Assembly (NCBI GenBank): GCA_020216745.1
Contig: JAIWNQ010000288.1
Coordinates: 1 to 18,121 of the forward strand
Direction of reading: 5' to 3'
DNA: 18,121 nt
Origin: Candidatus Hydrogenedens sp.
GTDB taxonomy: Bacteria > Hydrogenedentota > Hydrogenedentia > Hydrogenedentales > Hydrogenedentaceae
Positions within the stretch are counted from its first letter, which is position 1, and each line of letters starts with the position of its first letter. The position numbers were made by a program, and so were the translations under genes. The notes beneath the pieces were generated by a model. It had not been told where the DNA came from, did no database searches, and saw only the letters and a list, made by a program, of their open reading frames with translations. This document shows positions 7,646 through 14,644 of the stretch, piece after piece.

Positions 7646-7922
7646 GAGTAACATTTCAAAAATGGGACCCTGAATAAATCCTATTTAAGGTTTATATAAA
7701 AAGGAATTTTAATATGGGAGATTAATAGAAGAGATGGAGGCATATACGCAGGTAAAAAAGACAGAAAAACAACAAAAAAATAAATAAAACAGAATAGATA
7801 GAAATGATAAAACACAAACTCCCAATTCATGGTAACTTTTAATCGTATTTTGCCTCATTATAACGTGTATAATTTATATCAAAACCACTACCGCCATTAT
7901 TAACAGGGCTCATACTAACAAT
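7646..7922. other. 277-base intergenic region between the ATPase pair and mtaB
   Basis: This is the longest gap in the window. It is A-rich, especially at 7750-7815. It contains no ORF longer than about 17 codons, no recognisable decayed gene and no convincing terminator hairpin. Its right part holds the candidate -10 box for mtaB. It also lies near where the plus-strand base composition changes from G-rich to more C-rich. Confidence 0.6.
7868..7873 (+). promoter_or_regulatory. Candidate -10 box for mtaB-larE
   Basis: A perfect TATAAT lies 50 bases before the mtaB start codon. No good -35 box occurs at 16-18 bases: the nearest resemblance, TTGCCT at 7850-7855, leaves only 12 bases. If this is the promoter it is probably activator-dependent or non-canonical. 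The leader also lacks a strong Shine-Dalgarno sequence. Confidence 0.33.
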
Positions 7923-9233
7923 ATGCGATATGTATATATACATACTTTGGGATGTAGATTAAATCAAGCAGAGTCGGATGCTATGTTGCAAAGACTCTAC
8001 GAATTAGGCTATGAAATTGCCGATAAATCTTCACCTGCAGATTTATGTATCATTCATACATGTGCGGTAACCCATGAAGCAGAGGCAAAGTGTCGTAAAG
8101 TCATCCGACATACAATACAACGCAACCCTAACGCTGAAATTGTTGTAATTGGCTGTTATGTGGAGAAAGACATAGAAGTTTTAAAAAAGATTGAGGGCAT
8201 TGACCTAATCGTTGATAATAAGCGGAAATTAGATTGGTTTTCTCACATAAAAGGGACAAAACGCGATACACCCGAAATATTAACAGGCTCCGATTGGAAA
8301 CTCACCTCGTTAGAGTGCTTCACAAATACTAAACCTATTTCTATCCCTTCATTCCACCGTGCAAACATTAAAATACAGGAAGGTTGCAATTCTTTCTGTT
8401 CCTATTGCATTATCCCCTACCTGCGTGGTCCATCAAGGTCAAGACCTGCGGATGCTATTTTACGGGAGATTGCCTGGCGTATTGAAGCGGGAACAAAAGA
8501 AATCGTTCTAACAGGAATTAATATCGGTAATTATAAAGATGATGGGAAAAATTTGATTTCATTATTAGATATGATTTCCAACGAATTCGGGAATAATTTA
8601 AGGGTCCGTTTGAGTTCTATTGAATTAAACTCTCTTAACATCGATATACTAACTCGTATGAAAAACCCAAATTATCCGCTGGTTCCTTATCTACACATCC
8701 CATTACAGTCGGGTTCAAACACGATACTAAAACGCATGAACAGACCCTATTCGAGAGAAAACTATCGCGATTATGTTCTCCTTGCCATTGAAACAGTCCC
8801 CGACATTGGTATTAGTGCTGATGTATTAACAGGTTTCCCAGGAGAGACCCTTTCACTTTTCAATGAAACACTTACCTTTCTCGAAGAACTGCCTATCTAT
8901 TTCCTTCATATATTCCCATATTCACCACGGGAAGGAACACCCGCATGGTCATTTCCAGATAACATAGCACCAAACGAGATTGAGCATCGCGTTCACCAAC
9001 TGATTGATTTAAGTCAAAAGAAAAGAAAAATATTCTATGAAAAGGCAATCGGAACCGTTCGCGAGGTCTTATTTGAAGAAAAAGAGGGTGGCTATTGGCA
9101 AGGATATACCGATAACTATATCCGTGTCATGGCAGATTTTCATGAATCTTTAGAAAACAAACTCTGCAAAGTAAAATTAGAGCATATTGATCATAACGGG
9201 ATGGAAGGCTCTATAACGAGTATAATTAAATAA
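7923..9233 (+). CDS. mtaB: tRNA N6-threonylcarbamoyladenosine (t6A37) methylthiotransferase MtaB
   Basis: A 436-residue radical SAM methylthiotransferase that converts t6A to ms2t6A at position 37 of ANN-decoding tRNAs, using two [4Fe-4S] clusters and SAM. The N-terminal UPF0004/MTTase domain has its three cluster cysteines at C11 (HTLGCRLNQAESD), C47 (HTCAVT) and C78 (IGCY). The radical SAM CxxxCxxC is C155, C159 and C162 in EGCNSFCSYCIIP. LHIPLQSGSNTILKRMNR (257-274) and ADVLTGFPGET (299-309) are typical MTTase motifs. A C-terminal TRAM-like segment spans about 376-436. The opening HTLGCRLNQAESD and the length favour MtaB over MiaB or RimO. All catalytic cysteines are present. larE follows after 22 bases, so the two are probably co-transcribed. 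Confidence 0.93.
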   Translation: MRYVYIHTLGCRLNQAESDAMLQRLYELGYEIADKSSPADLCIIHTCAVTHEAEAKCRKVIRHTIQRNPNAEIVVIGCYVEKDIEVLKKIEGIDLIVDNKRKLDWFSHIKGTKRDTPEILTGSDWKLTSLECFTNTKPISIPSFHRANIKIQEGCNSFCSYCIIPYLRGPSRSRPADAILREIAWRIEAGTKEIVLTGINIGNYKDDGKNLISLLDMISNEFGNNLRVRLSSIELNSLNIDILTRMKNPNYPLVPYLHIPLQSGSNTILKRMNRPYSRENYRDYVLLAIETVPDIGISADVLTGFPGETLSLFNETLTFLEELPIYFLHIFPYSPREGTPAWSFPDNIAPNEIEHRVHQLIDLSQKKRKIFYEKAIGTVREVLFEEKEGGYWQGYTDNYIRVMADFHESLENKLCKVKLEHIDHNGMEGSITSIIK

Positions 9234-9255
9234 CACAGAATAGGAAAAATGATGT

Positions 9256-10071
9256 ATGGATTTCAGTTTAGAAGAAGCCTTAGAAAAAGAAAAAAAACTA
9301 ATTGAATATTTGCGACGCTTCTCATCATTAGCCATCGCATATTCTGGTGGTGTTGATTCCACATATCTTTCCGCTATTGGCAATGAGGTTTTAAATAATC
9401 GCTGTGTTCTCCTCATCGCAGACACTCCAAGTTTGCCACGCGATGAATTCACCAGTGCCTTAGATATGGCTCTTTCTCATGGCTGGAACATCGACGTAAT
9501 TAAAACCAGCGAGTTTAATGACGAGCGCTACCGACAAAATGACCCTCTCCGCTGTTACTACTGTAAAAGTAATCTCTTTCAAACAATGAAAAAATACACA
9601 CAAGAACACGGAATTGAGGCTATTGCCTGTGGTGAGACCGCAGACGATCTAAACGACTTAACACGAAGCGGTAGAAAAGCCATGCAAGAATACGGAATCC
9701 TAACACCTCTATCCGATGTGGGTATGTTCAAATCAGAAATCCGAATGCTCAGCAAACAAAGGCAACTACCCACTGCAGATAAGCCCAGCTTTGCCTGCCT
9801 ATCTTCACGTGTTCCAACAGGGTTACCCATCACCATTGAAGAACTGCAACGAATTGAATCTGCAGAAAAGGTACTTAAAGAGTTGGGCATCAGTCAATAT
9901 CGTGTTCGTAGCCATCAGAACCTTGCACGAATTGAAGTGGAACCAAATGATATAGCGCGTCTGGTATCAGAGCCTATCCGCTCACAAATAGTTCAAAAAC
10001 TACACAATTTAGGGTATCGATTTGTAACCGTTGATTTAGCTGGCTACCGAACAGGGAGCACCGCAGGATAA
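9256..10071 (+). CDS. larE: ATP-dependent sacrificial sulfur transferase LarE (three-Cys type)
   Basis: A 271-residue PP-loop protein. AYSGGVDSTYL (28-38) is the pyrophosphatase motif that adenylates the substrate carboxylate. CYYCKSNLF (100-108), CGETADD (125-131) and FACLSSRVPTG (179-189) are LarE hallmarks. LarE makes the nickel-pincer nucleotide precursor by donating sulfur to the dicarboxylated nicotinate nucleotide. Cys181 aligns with the sacrificial cysteine of the Lactobacillus enzyme. The extra pair Cys100 and Cys103 marks the subgroup in which three cysteines hold an iron-sulfur cluster that can donate sulfur catalytically. The start ATG at 9256 follows AGGA at 9242-9245; two other ATGs just upstream are out of frame. 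No larA, larB or larC lies in the window, so the nickel-cofactor role is inferred from family only. Another sulfur-transfer target is possible. Confidence 0.9.
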   Translation: MDFSLEEALEKEKKLIEYLRRFSSLAIAYSGGVDSTYLSAIGNEVLNNRCVLLIADTPSLPRDEFTSALDMALSHGWNIDVIKTSEFNDERYRQNDPLRCYYCKSNLFQTMKKYTQEHGIEAIACGETADDLNDLTRSGRKAMQEYGILTPLSDVGMFKSEIRMLSKQRQLPTADKPSFACLSSRVPTGLPITIEELQRIESAEKVLKELGISQYRVRSHQNLARIEVEPNDIARLVSEPIRSQIVQKLHNLGYRFVTVDLAGYRTGSTAG

Positions 10072-10142
10072 ACAGAGATACCGCAATCATTAAGATATTT
10101 AGCAATCTATCCCTCTCCCGCAAAAATACCTCTCGTTATTGT

Positions 10143-11873
10143 TCAACGTATTGTATACGAATTCACAGCAGGACTGGAATCTTTAATTATTAACCGCTGT
10201 TGTTCCGAATGGTATGTATACTCCTTATATGGCTCACCATCCCGTAGCACTTCCTTCGGTTCATACTGCAAGAGGATTCGCAAAATACAAGGCTTAATAA
10301 CACCATTCAAACTAACTTTTAACTCTGATGTTTTTGAAACATCAACTGTTAATGTTCCAGAGTAGTCAGGATAATAAACAGTAAAAGAGGAATTTCCTGC
10401 TGGGTAGATATTCAAAACGAGATAACCTTCCCAATCCTTACTACCAATACCTGTATAGTCACGTTGAATATACATAGGTATAATAGCACCGTCCTTTATA
10501 AAGACTGGATATTCATCCATGTTATAGGTCTTCGTTATAGATTGTTTTCCATGAATAACCTTAGTATCATCAAACCACCATCGCCAGTCCCCTGATGGCA
10601 GTTCGACAACCCGTTGGTTGAGTTTCTGATAGATAGGTGCTATAAGTAGCCAATCTCCAAACATGTATTGATATTTTCCTTGCTTCATAGGTCGCATAAG
10701 CGGTTCCCCTCCATTGCTCCATTGTGCCACATAACTATACATATAGGGGAGCAATTCTGTGTGTAGCCACGAATATCTACGGATAATTTCAAACTCTAAA
10801 TCGCTTCGTTTCCACATCCGACGTTCACCATGACCACCATTCAAGAACAAGCCACAAAAGGTAGAAAACTGTGCCCAACGGATATACAAATCTGCAGGGA
10901 TAGGTTCCGCTCCATGATAACCTGCCACATCAGAACCTATAACACAATAGCCCAATTTGGCACTCCGCAAAATACAATGTATGGCTCGCTCAAGTCCCTT
11001 CTTCTCATAATCCCATTCATGCTTATTATCACCAACCCAATTCACGGTTGAGGCACTCAACGGTGCAAACCCTTCTGGATGTGCCCATGGGGTCGGGGAG
11101 TCAATAGAGCGTGATAATGTGGCAAACTCAGGATTTCTTGTTCTCCCGTAATTAAGTTCTTCACCATAATACAAGTTCATATATCTCCGCGGTGTCATTA
11201 TCCCTCTATAACTACGGACATAAAACATTGGCAACGAACCCAACGAAGTTCGAAGAAGTGTCGCAGAACCATCTAATTTCCAACCATCAATTCCAAAATC
11301 TAACACCTGATTTTGTAATGACCTCCACCATTGCATTGCTTGTGGGTTGGTATAATCGACAAAACCACCTCGACCTTTCCACCACTTTATCTGCACACCA
11401 TTCCCTAATAAATATCCTTTCGATTTTGCCTCACGATAAAAATCCGTAGAATCCCTTATCGCAGTATCAGGGTTCTCACTGTTAACCATACATGTCATCC
11501 AGAGAACGACACGAATCCCACGGTCTTCAAAATATTTAAAAAACTGAGATGGGTTAGGAAATCGGTTTTCATCCACCACAAAATCGTTATACCGCAACGA
11601 CCACGGACTATCAATCAAGACAGTCCGCACAGGAAAGTCATGTTCAATATAGCCATCAACAAGTTCAACCGTTGCTTCCGCAGTATTTTGGTCATCCTCC
11701 CAAACCCAACACTCTAAAACCCACGATGGAATTGGCGTTCTCTCTTTATATCGTTGAAAATTAAAAGGATAAACACCCCAAAATGGAAGTATTATCCAGA
11801 ACCAAATAAAAACCAATAAAACAACCAGAACAATACCTGTCCATTTCATAAATGTTAATGCGATACTTTTCAT
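10143..11873 (-). CDS. Membrane-anchored GH31-family glycoside hydrolase
   Basis: A 576-residue GH31-type enzyme (alpha-glucosidase/alpha-xylosidase superfamily). Residues 12-31 form a single N-terminal transmembrane helix after a basic start, so the catalytic domain likely faces the periplasm as a signal anchor. The barrel begins at about residue 50 (PSWVLECWVWEDDQN). The nucleophile motif is GWKLDG with Asp201, and the acid/base motif is NWVGDN with Asp282. GSDVAGY (313-319) is the substrate-pocket strand seen across GH31. RPMKQGKYQYMFGDWLLIAPI (394-414) and PVFIKDGAIIPM (456-467) are the usual proximal C-terminal beta-domain motifs. The typical roughly 200-residue N-terminal beta domain of GH31 is absent, replaced by the short anchor. 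The substrate is not determinable. The start codon has AGG about six bases upstream. The gene lies 16 bases after the E1 fusion gene, so an operon is likely. Confidence 0.88.
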   Translation of the reverse strand: MKSIALTFMKWTGIVLVVLLVFIWFWIILPFWGVYPFNFQRYKERTPIPSWVLECWVWEDDQNTAEATVELVDGYIEHDFPVRTVLIDSPWSLRYNDFVVDENRFPNPSQFFKYFEDRGIRVVLWMTCMVNSENPDTAIRDSTDFYREAKSKGYLLGNGVQIKWWKGRGGFVDYTNPQAMQWWRSLQNQVLDFGIDGWKLDGSATLLRTSLGSLPMFYVRSYRGIMTPRRYMNLYYGEELNYGRTRNPEFATLSRSIDSPTPWAHPEGFAPLSASTVNWVGDNKHEWDYEKKGLERAIHCILRSAKLGYCVIGSDVAGYHGAEPIPADLYIRWAQFSTFCGLFLNGGHGERRMWKRSDLEFEIIRRYSWLHTELLPYMYSYVAQWSNGGEPLMRPMKQGKYQYMFGDWLLIAPIYQKLNQRVVELPSGDWRWWFDDTKVIHGKQSITKTYNMDEYPVFIKDGAIIPMYIQRDYTGIGSKDWEGYLVLNIYPAGNSSFTVYYPDYSGTLTVDVSKTSELKVSLNGVIKPCILRILLQYEPKEVLRDGEPYKEYTYHSEQQRLIIKDSSPAVNSYTIR

Positions 11874-11889
11874 TTATACCTGTTTCTTA

Positions 11890-14427
11890 TTACACCCCTT
11901 TACGATTTAAGTTGACAAACATTTCAGGTGAGCGAAATGTATGCGGGGTATAATTGGGTAATGGTTTTATCTGTTGATGATATGCATCAAGGAAACTAAA
12001 CGGCTGTGGGAAATAACTCTCTTCCAACTCTGCTGGTGGAACAATCCAATTTTGTGAACCAATTACACAAACGGGTGCATCTAAATAATCAAAAGCAATT
12101 TGAGTAATATGACCTGCAACCGTATGCAAATAACTACCTCGTTCACAAGCATCACTTGCTAATATTAACAACCCTGTCTTCTTAATCGATTCAACAATCG
12201 GCTCATAATTAATCGGCACTAACGTCTGTCCATCTATCAACTCTACGCTAATTCCATATTCCTCCTCAAAACGTTTCACCGCTTCCCATGCCCGATATAA
12301 GGTCGCACCAAATGTCATAATAGTCAGGTCTTTCCCTTCCTTAATTATCTCTGGCTCCCCAATAGGTATACGATAATACTCCTTTGGCACTCCCTGTTTA
12401 TGGAATATTTCAACCTGATTATACAATCGCTGGCTTTCAAAGAAAACAACGGGGTCGCTACCACTCAACGCAGAAGCCATCAGCCCCTTCGCAGAATACG
12501 GAGTCGCAGGAAAAACAACCTTTAACCCAGGCACATGAGCACACAAGGCAGTCCAGTCCTGCGAATGCTGAGCCCCATACTTCGCTCCTACTGAAACACG
12601 CAACACTACTGGCATCTTCAATTCACCAGCAGACATTGCCTGCCATTTCGGCAATTGATTAAAAACCTCATCACCCGCCCTACCCATAAAATCACAATAC
12701 ATCAGTTCGACTAATGGTCTACCTCCTTCCATAGCGACACCGACCGCTGTTCCCACTATTGCACCTTCTGAAATGGGTGAGTTAAACAACCGATGATAGG
12801 GCAATGCTTCCGTTAACCCCTGATACACCGCAAATGCTCCACCCCAATCACGGTTCTCTTCACCATAAGCAATAAGCCGAGAATCATGGTAAAAATGATA
12901 CAAAATCGACTCAAAAATAGCCTCACCAAAGGTAACTGCCTGGGTCGCCTTTAATGGCTTACCATTCTCATCCAATCCAAACCTTGATTTCTTTTCTATC
13001 TTCTGCAATCTCGGATTGTCTTCATACGGAATTAAAACATCTGACGGATGTTCAAGTCCTGGTAGTTCTTTCTCCTCTTGATTTGAGAACATCACTTCTG
13101 CAAGCCCTGAAATCTGAGTTAGTTTCATTCGTGGTGATATTTCAAGGCTCGTTGCTAATTGACATGCCTTCTTAACCTTCTTTTGAGCGTATTCCTTTAT
13201 CTTTTCCAATTCCGTATCCGTGGTAAGCCCTGCAGACTTAATCTTTTCAGCAAATTCGATAATAGGGTCAACAGACTTCCACATCTCTATTTCTTGATGG
13301 TCACGGTAAGAGGACTGGTCACTCGGGGAATGTCCCGATTGGCGATAGCAAATAACATCCAGCAAAACAGGACCCTGACCCCCTTCTAATAGAGGTCGTT
13401 TCCGCCGATATGCATCCGCCACTGCTAACGGATTGTTGCCATCCACAACCTCCGCATGCATATTATCCGGATTAAGTCCCGCACCGACACGAGCAAGCCG
13501 TTCAAAACCTGCAGTCTCGCCGATAGGTTGACCACCCATCCCATAGAAGTTATCCATGAAATTAAAAACAATCGGCAATCCACCTTTATGTGCGTCATCC
13601 CACAAATTTTTATACTGTCCCATCGTGGAAAACATCATCGCTTCCCATACTGGACCACAAGCAATAGACGCATCACCTATATTCGCAATGGTAATACCTT
13701 CCTTCTTCCGTGCCTTTCGATACAGTGCAGAACCTGTGGCAATATCTGCACTGCCACCAACTATCGCATTGGCTGGATACACACCAAACGGAGTAAAAAA
13801 GGCATGCATCGAACCACCCATTCCTCTATTAAATCCATATTCTCGCCCAAAAATCTCTGCCAATAATCCATAAAGCAAAAAATCAATACCCAACTCCTCT
13901 TCCTCATTTGTCTTTAAAATGGCTTTCTTATCTTTATTATCTTTTACGACCAACGGAGTCCAATTCGGTTCATGTGTTTCAACAATATGAAGTGTCTTAC
14001 CCTGCCAGTAACTTTTCATAATATCCATCAAACCATTACCAATCAAATCACGAATTGCTCGCAAACCTTTCGCAATAATTTCACCATGACTGCGATGACT
14101 ACCAAAAATATGGTCATGAACTCGTAGAAATACGCATTCACCAACAGCCGCTCCTTCCTGACCTATCGAAAGATGTGCAGGTCCCACATGCTGATACTCA
14201 ATACCTTCATACGAACCTAACTTCTTAATCTTATCCAACATCGTTTCAAATTCACGGATGATAACCATATCACGATAAATTCGCAAAGCAACCTCCGACG
14301 TAATTCCTTCATTCGCCTCCAATTCTTGTTTGAGATTCCGTTGATACTGATTGACAGGAATACTTTTTATCTCTATTTTCCCTTCTTTCCGCATTTCTAC
14401 TGGAGAAATTAAAATTCTTTTTGTCAT
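11890..14427 (-). CDS. Thiamine-diphosphate 2-oxoacid dehydrogenase E1, fused alpha-beta subunits
   Basis: An 845-residue single-chain E1 of the pyruvate/acetoin/branched-chain 2-oxoacid dehydrogenase group, which decarboxylates a 2-oxoacid and passes the acyl group to a lipoyl E2. Alpha part (about 40-450): RIYRDMVIIREFE, YGFNRGMGGSMH (197-208), the ThDP/Mg motif GDASIACGPVWEAM...FNFMDN (251-293), and RQSGHSPSDQSSYRD (362-376), equivalent to the loop phosphorylated in mitochondrial E1. Beta part (about 494-820): VTFGEAI, YGEENRDWGG (521-530, with the cofactor-activating Glu), NSPISEGAIVG (549-559), GAKYGAQHSQD (614-624) and VFPATPYSAKGL (638-649). The alpha part has an insert of about 60 residues (128-190) before the LLAEIFGR segment. 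The start has AAGGAAA eight to ten bases upstream. No E2 or E3 gene is visible nearby. Fused E1 is known in other bacteria; which oxoacid is used is unknown. Confidence 0.9.
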   Translation of the reverse strand: MTKRILISPVEMRKEGKIEIKSIPVNQYQRNLKQELEANEGITSEVALRIYRDMVIIREFETMLDKIKKLGSYEGIEYQHVGPAHLSIGQEGAAVGECVFLRVHDHIFGSHRSHGEIIAKGLRAIRDLIGNGLMDIMKSYWQGKTLHIVETHEPNWTPLVVKDNKDKKAILKTNEEEELGIDFLLYGLLAEIFGREYGFNRGMGGSMHAFFTPFGVYPANAIVGGSADIATGSALYRKARKKEGITIANIGDASIACGPVWEAMMFSTMGQYKNLWDDAHKGGLPIVFNFMDNFYGMGGQPIGETAGFERLARVGAGLNPDNMHAEVVDGNNPLAVADAYRRKRPLLEGGQGPVLLDVICYRQSGHSPSDQSSYRDHQEIEMWKSVDPIIEFAEKIKSAGLTTDTELEKIKEYAQKKVKKACQLATSLEISPRMKLTQISGLAEVMFSNQEEKELPGLEHPSDVLIPYEDNPRLQKIEKKSRFGLDENGKPLKATQAVTFGEAIFESILYHFYHDSRLIAYGEENRDWGGAFAVYQGLTEALPYHRLFNSPISEGAIVGTAVGVAMEGGRPLVELMYCDFMGRAGDEVFNQLPKWQAMSAGELKMPVVLRVSVGAKYGAQHSQDWTALCAHVPGLKVVFPATPYSAKGLMASALSGSDPVVFFESQRLYNQVEIFHKQGVPKEYYRIPIGEPEIIKEGKDLTIMTFGATLYRAWEAVKRFEEEYGISVELIDGQTLVPINYEPIVESIKKTGLLILASDACERGSYLHTVAGHITQIAFDYLDAPVCVIGSQNWIVPPAELEESYFPQPFSFLDAYHQQIKPLPNYTPHTFRSPEMFVNLNRKGV

Positions 14428-14502
14428 TTTTATTTCCTTTTTATAACATGTTGTCTAATCGGATAAAAATACTTGATTAAGTGCCTGTGAAAAAACACAA
14501 AT

Positions 14503-14532
14503 AGTATAAACCAGAATCATCAAAACTTACAA
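14503..14532 (-). promoter_or_regulatory. Candidate promoter for the E1-GH31 operon
   Basis: On the minus strand TTGTAA (14527-14532) and TATACT (14503-14508) are separated by 18 bases. The -10 box matches consensus at 5 of 6 positions and the -35 at 4 of 6. Transcription would begin near 14496, giving a leader of about 70 bases before the E1 start, which has its own Shine-Dalgarno. Found by eye only. Confidence 0.4.
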
Positions 14533-14606
14533 ATGAAACCTCAACTCCATATACCCCAATTTATACAGTTATACCTCCCCACCATTTTTTAACGTGGTTA
14601 TTCATC

Positions 14607-14642
14607 CTGTCTGACTTGTCCAACTCGTCCGACTCGTCCGAC
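14607..14642. repeat. 9-bp tandem repeat, four units of the GTCNGAC family
   Basis: Four units in a row read ctgtctgac, ttgtccaac, tcgtccgac and tcgtccgac; the last two are identical. The array ends two bases from the stop codon (14645-14647, minus strand) of the Ig-repeat surface protein. Each conserved unit contains the 7-base palindrome GTCNGAC separated by two variable bases. Related units lie at 1307-1333, also just past a stop codon. Confidence 0.75.
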
Positions 14643-14644
14643 TC

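Noticed and set aside
7733..7786. 17-codon ORF (MEAYTQVKK...) after the ATPase pair
   Set aside because: It is short and lysine-rich in an A-rich spacer, with no support as a gene.
13456..13873. Two plus-strand ORFs of 136 and 105 codons
   Set aside because: Both lie wholly inside the well-supported E1 fusion gene on the other strand and show no family motif or ribosome site.
14583..14600. Possible terminator hairpin with ACCA/TGGT arms after the surface-protein gene
   Set aside because: Four-base arms around a 10-base loop are too weak, and no U-rich tail is correctly placed.
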